This document shows positions 7,645 through 15,628 of a stretch of DNA of 64,000 bases, piece after piece. A program made the translations under genes and the position numbers. Within the stretch, counting starts at the first letter, position 1, and the number at the start of each line of letters is the position of its first letter. The DNA comes from Streptomyces albireticuli (lineage in GTDB: Bacteria > Actinomycetota > Actinomycetes > Streptomycetales > Streptomycetaceae). Under the pieces are notes generated by a model that saw only the letters and a list, made by a program, of their open reading frames with translations, had not been told where the DNA came from and did no database searches. The stretch is taken from contig NZ_CP021744.1 in NCBI RefSeq assembly GCF_002192455.1, positions 4,993,501-5,057,500 of the forward strand, written 5' to 3'.

Positions 7645-9015
7645 TCACGGCCGCCACGCCACCCGATGCTCCTTCAGATGCGCCAGCACCGCATGATTGG
7701 CCTCCCACCCGTCCGGGAACTTCACCGTCACCCCCAGCCGCACCGGGTCCGTCGACGGGTGTTCGTCCAGCAGCTCCTCGACGCCCGCCCGGCACACCAC
7801 CACGCACGCGTGCCGGTGGCGCGACGCCAGCACGCACAGCCGGCCCGTCTCCAGGTGGAAGGCCGTCGCGTCCGGGCGGCCGGACAGCGGGTGGAGCACG
7901 ACCGTGACGTCGAACTCCCGGCCCTGGAGGCGGTTGGCCGTGTCGACCGTGACGCCGTCCACGCCGAGCCCGGCCAGGGCCGCCCGTACGGCCGCCGCCT
8001 GGTCGCGGTGGGCCGTGCCGACCGCGATGCGCTCCGCCGTGAGCGGCACCGGGTCCGGGGAGAGCTCGCTGGTGGCGGCCCCGCCCCGGTCCAGCATGCG
8101 CCGGACGACGACGGCCACCGCTCGTATCGCCTCCGGGTCCGTGCGCGGCGTCCGGCGGGCGGGCAGCTCCAGCAGGCCCCAGCCCGACGCGGCCGCCTCG
8201 TCCAGCACCCGGTCCGGGCCCGAGCCGTCGGACGGCACGCCGAAGGCCAGCCGCCGGTCGCCGTGGCCCGTGCCGCTGCGGAACGGGGTGTACGGGTAGA
8301 AGGCCGCCGACACCAGCGGCGCGGCGGACGCGGGCAGCCGCCAGGAGACGGGCAGCCGGTGCTGCGGCAGTTCCGGGTTGTGCGCGAGCAGGGTGCTGAC
8401 GGCGCTCGCCGACGGGTCGTACGACAGGCCGGCCCACTGCGCCGCGCCGTCGGGCCCCACCACGCTGAACGGGTCGAGCTGCCCCGGGTCGCCCACGAAC
8501 AGCGCCCGCTCGAACAGCCCCGCCACGGCAAGCAGGGCGTCCGACCGCATCTGGTACGCCTCGTCGACGATCGCGTGGCCCCACGGCTCGGTGACCTTGG
8601 TGTGCGCCCACTTCGCCGCCGTGGAGACCACGACGTCGAGCCCCGCGAGGTCCGCGGCCTTCGCGGACGTGACCACCGACGGCAGCGCGTCCAGCGCGCG
8701 GTCGTACGGGCGCGCCTCGCTGCTGTGCAGCCGGCCGACCGGCAGCTCCGGGTCCTTCGCGGCCAGCCGCAGCACCAGGTCGTCGACCTGGGCGTTGGTC
8801 TGCGCGACGACCATCAGCGGGCGGCCCGCGGCGGCCAGCTCCCGCGCGGCCCGGACCACGAGCGTCGACTTGCCCGCGCCCGGCGGGGAGTCGACGACGA
8901 CGCCGCGGTGCGGGCCGCGCAGGGTGTCGCGGAGGATCGCGTCCGTCGCGGCGGCGGCCGCGGCGGACGGGTCGAAGGCGTTGGAGGCGCGGGTGCCCGG
9001 CGCGCGGACGATCAC
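7645..9015 (-). CDS. Upf1/Dna2-type superfamily 1 helicase
   Basis: A 456-residue compact SF1 helicase. All core motifs are visible in order: Walker A SPPGAGKST (about residue 43), motif Ia VVAQTNAQVDDL, Ic VVVSTAAKW, Walker B in the Upf1-like form AIVDEAYQ, motif III FVGDPGQLDP, a motif IV-like SWRLP, motif V LQGREFDV, and motif VI LASRHRHA with the arginine finger. There are no added domains, so nuclease or DNA-end functions must come from partners. The start is GTG 9015, with only a weak ribosome site. It is the last gene of a minus-strand run that also encodes a Fe-S RecB-like nuclease. Eukaryotic Dna2 fuses exactly these two modules, so this looks like a split equivalent; the role is inferred. 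Confidence 0.85.
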   Translation of the reverse strand: MIVRAPGTRASNAFDPSAAAAAATDAILRDTLRGPHRGVVVDSPPGAGKSTLVVRAARELAAAGRPLMVVAQTNAQVDDLVLRLAAKDPELPVGRLHSSEARPYDRALDALPSVVTSAKAADLAGLDVVVSTAAKWAHTKVTEPWGHAIVDEAYQMRSDALLAVAGLFERALFVGDPGQLDPFSVVGPDGAAQWAGLSYDPSASAVSTLLAHNPELPQHRLPVSWRLPASAAPLVSAAFYPYTPFRSGTGHGDRRLAFGVPSDGSGPDRVLDEAAASGWGLLELPARRTPRTDPEAIRAVAVVVRRMLDRGGAATSELSPDPVPLTAERIAVGTAHRDQAAAVRAALAGLGVDGVTVDTANRLQGREFDVTVVLHPLSGRPDATAFHLETGRLCVLASRHRHACVVVCRAGVEELLDEHPSTDPVRLGVTVKFPDGWEANHAVLAHLKEHRVAWRP

Positions 9016-9115
9016 GGCCGCGCCCCGTACGGCCGTGCGTCGCGCGGCCGTGCCTCGCGCGGGCTCACGGCGGCGGCCGCTCCGCCCGTGGGCCCCGTGG
9101 TGGATCCGGTCGTGT

Positions 9116-9499
9116 TCACAGCAGGTCCTCCGCGGTCAGCGGGTCGGGGGCGTCGGCGGTCCCGTCCGGCGGGCCGCCGTGGGTCCAGGGCGTCCGCTCG
9201 GGCTCGGGCAGCTCGGGGCCACCGCGCGGCGCGTGCTCGAAGAGCGTCCAGCAGACGCGGTCGCCCTTCTCCGGCACGGAGCCCCCGTCGGGCACCTTGC
9301 CGCGTCCCATGCCGCCCGTCAGCCGGACCGTCAGCGCGCCGCCGCCCTCCGGGACATGGCCGACGAACTCCGCCGTCTGCGCCCTGCCGTCCGGCAGCAC
9401 CCGGTGCACCTTCACGCCCTCCGTCAGCAGCGGGCCGTCGTCCGTGAGCACCGTCACCAGCGGGCGCGGGCGCGGCACCTTCGCCTCCGAGTACTCCAT
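9116..9499 (-). CDS. C-terminal beta-rich module of the helicase-operon unknown protein
   Basis: A 127-residue frame starting at ATG 9499, whose A is also the last base of the preceding gene's TGA (TGATG, 1-base overlap). A GGGGAGG ribosome-like site lies about 12 bases before it. Two readings are possible: a translationally coupled separate protein, or the C-terminal end of the upstream protein displaced by one missing base. In the shifted frame, LAGEAFAGEVTEVVMEYSE would read through smoothly. The sequence is strand-rich (RPLVTVLTDDGPLL, GGALTVRLTGGMGRG) and has an acidic, Pro-rich tail. No family is recognised. It ends 100 bases before the helicase start. Confidence 0.6.
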   Translation of the reverse strand: MEYSEAKVPRPRPLVTVLTDDGPLLTEGVKVHRVLPDGRAQTAEFVGHVPEGGGALTVRLTGGMGRGKVPDGGSVPEKGDRVCWTLFEHAPRGGPELPEPERTPWTHGGPPDGTADAPDPLTAEDLL

Positions 9500-10704
9500 C
9501 ACCACCTCGGTGACCTCCCCGCGAACGCCTCGCCGGCCAGCCGCCGGCCCGCCATGACCAGCGGGTCGTCCAGCGCCTCCTGCGCCTCCAGCCGGGCGTG
9601 CGCCGTCTCGCGCGCCGCGAGCTTGCGGGCCGCGGTCACCGCGTCGTCCCGCCGGGGCTGCGGCGGCTCGCCGGCCGCCACCTTGTCCCGGTGCGAGGTG
9701 TACGACCAGCGGTCGCGCTTCCACCGCTCGGCCACGCGCTCGCCCTCCGGGAGCGCGCGCAGCAGGTCGACGCCCTGCCACACGGCGTCCCACGCCGGGC
9801 GGAGCTGCGACTCCAGGAGATCCCTGATCTCCCGCTCGGCGCGGCGCAGTGCGGCCCGCGCGGCCTGCGGGTCCTTCGGGGAGCCCGCCGCCTCGGCGCG
9901 GGCGCGGTCGTAGCGGGCGGTCGCCGGGGCCAGCCGCCTGTTGTCGAACACCGGGTCCGTGGCCGGGCCCGCCGGCGGGCACAGCAGCAGGCCCTCCGCG
10001 TCGCGCGCCAGCTCCGCGCGGAGGGCCGCCTCCGCGCCCGTCATGCCCGGCGGCGGCGCGAGCCAGCCGAGCAGCGCCCCCAGGTGCTGGTCCTCCGCGC
10101 CGCTCTGGCCCGTCGCCCAGTGGCGGGCGAGCACCTGCGTCATCGGCAGCAGCAGCGACGAGCCGGGCAGCCGGGCCCGCTCCCCGAAGTGCGTCAGCCA
10201 GCGGCCCAGCAGGGGGACGCGCGGCGGCGCCGGGTAAGGGGTCCCGGGGTCCTGCTCGGCCGTCCGCCGGAACCGCATGGACCGCCCGAGCAGCCGGACG
10301 TACTCCACACCGGCCACGCTCGGCACCAGCAGCTGCGGGGCGTCGGCGCACAGCTCGACCTCGACCGGGACCTTCTTCCCCGTCTCCGGGTCGGTCTCCT
10401 TGCGCTGCTCCCGCTCCACGTCCCCGGCGAACCCCTCGACGTACGGCAGCACGGCGTCGGCCAGCTCCGCGAGGAAGGCGAACCGCAGGTCCCGGTCGCG
10501 CGGCTGCGCCACGACCAGCAGCCGCGGGGCGTCCCGCTCCGTCCCGACCAGCGCGCCCAGCGGGGCGCCGGCCTCACCGGCGGTGGTCAGCGGCACGAAG
10601 ACCATCGGCCGCTCGGCCAGATGCCGGTGGCGCACGGTCGCCAGGGGCCGCGCCCGGCCCTCCCGGACGGCCTCCATCCGGGCGAGTGCGGTGATCAGAG
10701 ACAC
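9499..10704 (-). CDS. Unknown helical protein of the helicase-nuclease operon
   Basis: A 401-residue protein starting at GTG 10704 behind GAAGGGAGGGG; its start overlaps the end of the nuclease frame by 10 bases, so the genes are tightly coupled. I do not recognise the family. Most of it is helical and charged, with no signal peptide or membrane helix. The last third (about residues 280-390) is a highly charged, likely coiled region ending DDPLVMAGRRLAGEAFAG. The frame then runs into RSPRW and stops exactly where the neighbouring frame begins. Its constant position between a nuclease and a helicase suggests an accessory or DNA-binding subunit, which is inference. Confidence 0.65.
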   Translation of the reverse strand: MSLITALARMEAVREGRARPLATVRHRHLAERPMVFVPLTTAGEAGAPLGALVGTERDAPRLLVVAQPRDRDLRFAFLAELADAVLPYVEGFAGDVEREQRKETDPETGKKVPVEVELCADAPQLLVPSVAGVEYVRLLGRSMRFRRTAEQDPGTPYPAPPRVPLLGRWLTHFGERARLPGSSLLLPMTQVLARHWATGQSGAEDQHLGALLGWLAPPPGMTGAEAALRAELARDAEGLLLCPPAGPATDPVFDNRRLAPATARYDRARAEAAGSPKDPQAARAALRRAEREIRDLLESQLRPAWDAVWQGVDLLRALPEGERVAERWKRDRWSYTSHRDKVAAGEPPQPRRDDAVTAARKLAARETAHARLEAQEALDDPLVMAGRRLAGEAFAGRSPRW

Positions 10705-11222
10705 GGGCCCCTCCCTTCGGACGTCCGGGTCCCGGACCCGGGCGGTGCCGCCAGCGCCTCCGCGCGCAGGGCCGCCGCGCGGCGCAGGGCGGCGACGGCG
10801 GGATCCGCCGGATCGCCCTCCTCGCCCCGGGCGGCGGCGAGCACGGCCCCGACCGTGGCCAGCCCGCCCAGCTCACCGCGCACGCCGCGGCCCAGCGTCT
10901 CCACCACGTCCGCCGCCCGTGCCCGGGCCCGGCAGTGGAAGGCCAGCTCGCACGCCGCGAGGCACTCCGGGGCATACGCCGCCGGGGCCGCCTCGACCGC
11001 GGCCGCCAGCTCCGCCACGGGCCGGGTCGCCGTCCGCCCGTCGTCGGCGAGCCGGAGGTCGAAGGTGGTGCCCTCGGGGAGCGCGGCGGCGATGTCCTCG
11101 ACGCGCGTCAGCCGGGCGAGCTGGCGCCGCGTGGTGGCGAGCTGCTTGCGCACGTCGACGAGCTCGGCGTCGGGGAGATTGGAGAAGTCCTTGGGGCAGA
11201 CGAGCAGCACGCGGTCCCGCAC
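10695..11222 (-). CDS. C-terminal Fe-S-ligand region of the RecB/Cas4-like nuclease (frame-shifted from its N-terminal part)
   Basis: A 175-codon frame beginning at GTG 11222. It has no ribosome site, so it is unlikely to be a free-standing gene. It continues the upstream nuclease frame after a one-base loss somewhere between about 11222 and 11290, a G/C-homopolymer-rich stretch. The sequence VRDRVLLVCPKDFSNLP is followed by a charged helical stretch and then ECLAACELAFHC, a C-x3-C-x5-C cluster. Together with an N-terminal cysteine in the other frame, this resembles the four-cysteine [4Fe-4S] arrangement of AddB, Cas4 and Dna2 nucleases (usually C-x2-C-x5-C). Its stop overlaps the start of the next gene. 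Confidence 0.6.
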   Translation of the reverse strand: MRDRVLLVCPKDFSNLPDAELVDVRKQLATTRRQLARLTRVEDIAAALPEGTTFDLRLADDGRTATRPVAELAAAVEAAPAAYAPECLAACELAFHCRARARAADVVETLGRGVRGELGGLATVGAVLAAARGEEGDPADPAVAALRRAAALRAEALAAPPGSGTRTSEGRGPCL

Positions 11223-12343
11223 CCGGGGGAGGGCGGGGAGGCCCCGGGCGCGGCCGGGCCGGGGACATGGCCGGCACCCGGGGCGCGGGCCGGGAGCGCG
11301 GTTCCGGGCCCGTCCCCGGCCGGGGAAGCGCCGTCGGCCCGCGGCGTGGCCGGGGCCTCCGCCGCGTGGCTGCCGTCCCGAGGGGCGGCACTGCCCTCGT
11401 CGTGCGGGGTGCGGGTCGGAACCGCCCCCGCATCCGCCCGGGGAGCGGCGTCCGTATCCCGCGCGGCCGCGGCCTCCGCCGCGTGGCCGGCATCCGGGGC
11501 GGGCGACAGGCGCGCCGTACCGCCCGCGTCGCCCGGGACGCGGGCCGCCGGCACCGCCCCTGCGGTGGCCGGTGACGTGGGCGTGGCGTCCCCGGAAGTC
11601 CCCGGCGGCATCGCCGCCCCGTCCCCGGCCGCCCCCGGCCCTCCGCCCAGCCGCCCCGCCACCCCCTCCAGGGCGAGCGCGTACACCGCCGCCTGCCGGG
11701 CCGCCGCGCCGACCTTTCCCGGGTCCGCCGCGCCGTCGATCATCGGGAAGGACTTGATCTCCACGATCGTCCAGTCGCCGTCCGGGTGGACGACGATCGC
11801 GTCCGGCTCCAGGTAGGCGGGGGTGCCCGCGACCTCCAGGGTCAGCAAGGGGTGGTCCAGGACCGTCCAGCGGCCGGCGGCGGTGGCCTCGCGGAGGGCC
11901 AGGGCCGTGCGGGCCGTGCGGCCCTCGGGGCCGGCCGCCGACAGGTCGGGGGTGGCCGGCGGGAACGCGGGGCCGGGCGCGGGGGAGTCGTCGCGCAGGC
12001 GGTCGTGGAGCAGGCGGACCAGGGCCTCGCCGCCGTCCGCCTTGACCCGTGCCTCGAAGACGTTGCCCCGCGCTATGGCGAACTGCGACTGCCCGTGCGT
12101 GGCCGGGGCGCCGAGGGCGCGGGCCAGCGCGCCCTTGTCCACCCCGGCGCCGTCGAGCAGGACCCGGCGGCGGCAGCCGGGGTTGGCGGCCAGGGCCGCC
12201 AGGGCGCGCGCGTCGAGCGGACGCGGCGCGGCGGCGGGGCCGCGCAGCTCAGCGAGCCGCCGCCGCAGCGTCGTCGGCCCGGCTGTCGCCCGCGCCGTCG
12301 CGTGCCTGCTGTCGGGGGATGTGCTCTCGGGGAATGTGGTCAC
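11108..12343 (-). CDS. RecB/Cas4-like PD-(D/E)XK nuclease, N-terminal and catalytic part (frame broken near 11.25 kb)
   Basis: The frame starts at GTG 12343, with a modest GAGGCGG site, and overlaps the preceding gene by about 95 bases. Early on, NPGCRRRVLLDGAGVD supplies a cysteine, and GQSQFAIARGNVFEARVK follows. The nuclease core shows the catalytic EPDAIVVH aspartate, the VEIKS (E-x-K) strand, and RQAAVYAL, a QxxxY motif diagnostic of RecB/Cas4-type nucleases. After residue about 240 comes a linker of some 120 residues, very rich in Ala, Pro and Gly. The meaningful frame is lost near 11.22-11.29 kb, and the residues down to 11108 in this frame are probably not part of the natural protein. 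The two pieces together would make about 549 residues. Confidence 0.68.
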   Translation of the reverse strand: MTTFPESTSPDSRHATARATAGPTTLRRRLAELRGPAAAPRPLDARALAALAANPGCRRRVLLDGAGVDKGALARALGAPATHGQSQFAIARGNVFEARVKADGGEALVRLLHDRLRDDSPAPGPAFPPATPDLSAAGPEGRTARTALALREATAAGRWTVLDHPLLTLEVAGTPAYLEPDAIVVHPDGDWTIVEIKSFPMIDGAADPGKVGAAARQAAVYALALEGVAGRLGGGPGAAGDGAAMPPGTSGDATPTSPATAGAVPAARVPGDAGGTARLSPAPDAGHAAEAAAARDTDAAPRADAGAVPTRTPHDEGSAAPRDGSHAAEAPATPRADGASPAGDGPGTALPARAPGAGHVPGPAAPGASPPSPGCGTACCSSAPRTSPISPTPSSSTCASSSPPRGASSPG

Positions 12344-13250
12344 CGGCGCCCGCCTCGCGAGATGTCTCCGGCGCCCCCGGCCGGCCGGCTCCGGCCCCGG
12401 AACCGGAGGCCGCCGCCCGGGAAAGCGCTGTACCCGCCGAAGTCTCGCATCCGGCACCGACATTCGCGGGGGTCCCGGCCGTTTCCTGACGGGAGGCGCT
12501 GGCGAAACGTTCCCGTACGCGGTCGGCCAGCCGCACCGCCGGCTTGGCCAGCAGCAGTCCGACGCCCATGACGGCGGCGCCGGCCACGGCGTCCAGGAAG
12601 TAGTGGTTGGCGGTGCCCATCACGATCAGCGTGATCGCCGCCGGGTAGACCACACCGGCGATCTTCGCCCAGGTCGTGCGCCCGTAGCGCCACATCACGA
12701 CGCCGCACCACAGGGCCCAGCCGACGTGCAGGCTCGGCATCGCGGCGTACTGGTTGGTCATGCCGCCGAGGCCGCGCGGGGCGCTGGCCTCGCCGCCCCA
12801 CCAGCCGTAGGAGCCGTACTGGGCCATCGTGTCGACGAAGCCGTACGTGTCGTCCAGCAGCCGGGGCGGGCAGGTGGGCAGCAGGGTGAAGCCGATGAGG
12901 CCGATGAGGGTGGAGATCATCAGCCAGCTGCGCAGGAAGCGGTAGTCGCGCGGGCGGCGCCGGAAGGCCCAGACGAGGATCGCGGGCGTCAGGATGTAGT
13001 GCAGGGAGGCGTAGGCGAAGTCGGCGGGTATGCCGAGGGACGCGTGCTCCGTGAACAGCCGGTTGAGCGGGTGTTCGAAATTTATTCGGAAGGTCTTCTC
13101 AAGATCGAGGATCGCCAGACCGTGGTCGATCGCCGGCTGCACGTTGCCGCGGACCAGCAGCCTGCCGGCCGAGTACACCGCGTACACCACGGCTATCAGC
13201 GGCAGCTCGGTCCACCAGCGCGGCCGCTTCCCCAGTGGTGTGCGGTACAT
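12249..13250 (-). CDS. PAP2-superfamily membrane enzyme (Aur1/IPC-synthase-like)
   Basis: About 333 residues from ATG 13250, chosen because GGAGAGC lies just upstream; an ATG at 13265 lacks a site. It has about six membrane helices. The PAP2 catalytic motifs are AAMPSLHVGW (serine and histidine) and TANHYFLDAVAG (histidine and aspartate). The sequence resembles the PAP2_3 branch that includes inositol phosphorylceramide synthases, so it probably transfers or removes a lipid-linked phosphate at the membrane. Beyond about residue 250 the protein becomes a low-complexity Ala/Arg/Asp tail, and its last about 95 bases overlap the nuclease gene start. The substrate is unknown. Confidence 0.82.
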   Translation of the reverse strand: MYRTPLGKRPRWWTELPLIAVVYAVYSAGRLLVRGNVQPAIDHGLAILDLEKTFRINFEHPLNRLFTEHASLGIPADFAYASLHYILTPAILVWAFRRRPRDYRFLRSWLMISTLIGLIGFTLLPTCPPRLLDDTYGFVDTMAQYGSYGWWGGEASAPRGLGGMTNQYAAMPSLHVGWALWCGVVMWRYGRTTWAKIAGVVYPAAITLIVMGTANHYFLDAVAGAAVMGVGLLLAKPAVRLADRVRERFASASRQETAGTPANVGAGCETSAGTALSRAAASGSGAGAGRPGAPETSREAGAGDHIPREHIPRQQARDGAGDSRADDAAAAAR

Positions 13251-13564
13251 CGGGACGCTCTCCATGTGTTCAGGCGGCCAACAAGCGCGCATGCAACCGT
13301 ACGGCGTACGCCACATTGCTCGCACACCGCCCCGCGGCTTACCGGAAACCCCGAGTTCGTCCCCCGTTCCGTCATAGCCGCTAGGCGCGAGGGACGGATG
13401 AGGCGGGACAGGAGGGGAGACGTCCGGATTGACCTGCGGGTTGCCTGATACCGGTGTGAGCGATGATGGAAAAGCGAACAGATCGTCGCCGCCGGTGCCT
13501 TGCCGGTGCGCATGGCGATCTGTAGTGAAAATCACCGAAATCTTCTGAAGGGTCTGGGTCCTCC
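13251..13564. other. Divergent intergenic region, 314 bp
   Basis: This region separates the PAP2 gene and the histidine phosphatase gene and must hold both promoters. It is less GC-rich near 13460-13560. I see no clear gene, RNA or strong palindrome in it. Confidence 0.4.
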
Positions 13565-14167
13565 ATGGCTTCGACGACCTCGCGCATCCTGCTGGCCCGG
13601 CACGGACAGACGGAGTGGTCGCTCTCCGGCAAGCACACCGGCCGCACCGACATCCCCCTTCTGGACGAGGGCCGCCGCGGCGCCAAGCTGCTCGGCGAGC
13701 GCCTGCACCGCGCCCCCTGGGACGGGCTGCCGGACGTCGAGGTCCGTACGAGCCCGCTGGTGCGCGCCAAGGAGACCTGCGAGCTGGCCGGCTTCGGCGA
13801 CCGGGCGGCCGACTGGGACGCCCTGATGGAGTGGGACTACGGCGCGTACGAGGGGATGACCCCGGCCGAGATCAAGGCGGGCCGCCCCGACTGGCTCATC
13901 TGGCGCGACGGCGTCCCCGAGGGCGAGAGCCTCACCGAGGTCGCCGCCCGCGCGGACCAGGTCGTGGAGTGGGCCCGCTCGGCCGACCGCGACGTGCTGA
14001 TCTTCGCCCACGGCCACATCCTGCGCACGATCGGCGCCCGCTGGCTCGGCCTGGACATCTCCTTCGCCTCCCGGATCCGCCTCGACCCCACGTCGCTGTC
14101 CATCCTCGGCTGGGCCTACGGCGCGCCGGCCCTCGAACGCTGGAACGACACCGGCCACCTCGCCTGA
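13565..14167 (+). CDS. Histidine phosphatase family protein (phosphoglycerate-mutase-like)
   Basis: A 200-residue protein with the family's RHG motif at residues 12-14 (LLARHGQTEW; H13 is the phospho-acceptor). It also has the second arginine segment RTSPLVRAKET, the acid residue in MEWDYGAYEG, and the second histidine in IFAHGHILR. This is a complete catalytic set, so it is a working phosphatase or mutase; the short size and GKHTGRTDIPL loop are typical of small-molecule or sugar phosphatases. The ribosome site before ATG 13565 is weak (GAAGGG, rather far). It is convergent with the HTH/TPR regulator, with 24 bases between stop codons. Confidence 0.9.
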   Translation: MASTTSRILLARHGQTEWSLSGKHTGRTDIPLLDEGRRGAKLLGERLHRAPWDGLPDVEVRTSPLVRAKETCELAGFGDRAADWDALMEWDYGAYEGMTPAEIKAGRPDWLIWRDGVPEGESLTEVAARADQVVEWARSADRDVLIFAHGHILRTIGARWLGLDISFASRIRLDPTSLSILGWAYGAPALERWNDTGHLA

Positions 14168-14191
14168 GCCCGGCAGGGCCGCGCCGGACCC

Positions 14192-15628
14192 TCAGGCGCC
14201 GGCCGCGGCCCCCTGGTGCCGGTCCAGGAACGACGCGACCACCGAGTCCGCGCGGTAGCGGCGCAGCAGCCGGGCCGTCGCCGCCAGCATCGTGCGGACC
14301 CGGGTCGACCGGACCTCCGCCAGCAGGTCCAGGGCGCGCTCGCCCTGGGCCGCCGCCGCGTCGGGTGCCCCGCCGCGCGCCAGGTCGCCCGCGAGCTGGG
14401 TGGTGAACAGCGCGGTGTTCCGGGCGAAGTGCGGGTCCTGGAGATCCACCGCGTGCCGGGCGTGCCCGGCCGCGCGCGCCCACTCGCCCAGCGCCGACCA
14501 GCACTGCGCCTCCAGCCCCTCCAGCTCGGCCGGGCCGAAGAACGACATCCACTCCGGGTCGGCCGGGCCCGGCCCGCGCTCGAAGAGGTCGCGGGCCCGC
14601 AGCAGCGCCGTCTCGCAGGCCGCCCGGTCGCCGAGCCCGGCCCAGCCGCCCGCCTCGCGCAGGGTCAGCAGCGACATCAGCCGGGGCGACGGCAGCCTGC
14701 GGGCCGCCCGCTGCGCGGCCTGCGCGGCCCGCACGGCTTCCCGGGGCCGCCCGGCGTCGCGGGCGAGGAAGGCGGTGTTGCAGAAGGCGTGCGCCTCCAG
14801 CGCCGCGTCCCCGGCCACCCGCGCCGTGGCCAGCGCCTCCGCGTAGTGCGAGCGGGCGTCGGCGAAGCGGCCCGAGTCGTGGGCCAGCCAGCCGACGGAC
14901 AGGGAGAGCTCGCCCGCGCCCGTGTACAGGCGGTCCGCGACCGACTGCCGGCGGGTGTCCGCGTCGAGCAGCTCGTAGGCCACCCGCAGTGGGCGGGCGG
15001 CGCGCCGGTAGATGCCGTCGGCGCCGTGGCGGTCGTCGAGCAGCCGGATCCGGCGTACGGCCTGTTCCACGGCGACGGCCTCGGCCTCGCCGGCGCGGCG
15101 CCGGTCGCGGGCGGCCGCCGCGGGGGCGGCCCACGCGGTGCCGAACGAGGCGCCCAGCGAGGCGCCCAGTGAGGCGGTCGCCACCGCGGCCGTGCCGCCG
15201 GTCATGAACGCGCGACGCAACACGTCGCTCTCCTTGTGACGGTCGGGAGTACGGGCGGGAGTGCGGGCGGAACCGGGGGCGGAGCTGTCCGCGGGGCCAC
15301 CGGCGGATCCGGCGGACGGGCCGCCGGGCGTCGGCGACGCGTCGGCGTTCTCCCGCGCCCCCCGACCGCGTACCACGTCTCGCGGAACGAAACCCATGTC
15401 CGCCGGTTCGCGACCGGGGAACATATGCCTGAACACTCGCTCGTAGGCGTAGTTGGGGCAGCGGATCTCCCCCGATTCGACCCGCCCGATGTAGCGCGCG
15501 TCGCACGAGACCTGCTCACCGATCTCGCGGGCCGCCCGCCGGACGGCCGCCGCGAACTCGCCCGGCGACCGCGCTCCGCGGAGCTGCCGGAAGGCCGTGT
15601 TCGGGTGGTGCGCTTGGGACGACGCCAT
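14192..15628 (-). CDS. HTH regulator with internal twin-arginine-like segment and TPR-like repeats
   Basis: A 478-residue protein from ATG 15628 behind GGGAGAGGG. Residues about 10-70 form an XRE-type helix-turn-helix (EQVSCDARYIGRVESGEIR). A disordered Pro/Gly/Ser linker follows, and then near residue 140 comes LRRAFMTGGTAAVATASLGA, which looks like a twin-arginine signal core placed inside the protein. A short 12-base tandem repeat encodes SLGASLGAS there. The last 270 residues are Ala-rich TPR-like helices (YAEALATARVAGD, AQCWSALGEWARAAGHARHA). This layout recurs in Streptomyces developmental or antibiotic regulators, but I do not assign a name. If the hydrophobic segment spans the membrane, the TPRs would be extracytoplasmic sensors. 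Confidence 0.75.
   Translation of the reverse strand: MASSQAHHPNTAFRQLRGARSPGEFAAAVRRAAREIGEQVSCDARYIGRVESGEIRCPNYAYERVFRHMFPGREPADMGFVPRDVVRGRGARENADASPTPGGPSAGSAGGPADSSAPGSARTPARTPDRHKESDVLRRAFMTGGTAAVATASLGASLGASFGTAWAAPAAAARDRRRAGEAEAVAVEQAVRRIRLLDDRHGADGIYRRAARPLRVAYELLDADTRRQSVADRLYTGAGELSLSVGWLAHDSGRFADARSHYAEALATARVAGDAALEAHAFCNTAFLARDAGRPREAVRAAQAAQRAARRLPSPRLMSLLTLREAGGWAGLGDRAACETALLRARDLFERGPGPADPEWMSFFGPAELEGLEAQCWSALGEWARAAGHARHAVDLQDPHFARNTALFTTQLAGDLARGGAPDAAAAQGERALDLLAEVRSTRVRTMLAATARLLRRYRADSVVASFLDRHQGAAAGA

Noticed and set aside
12344..12463. Longer N-terminus of the nuclease from ATG 12463
   Set aside because: The extra 40 residues are Arg/Pro-rich and lie wholly inside the coding tail of the PAP2-like gene.
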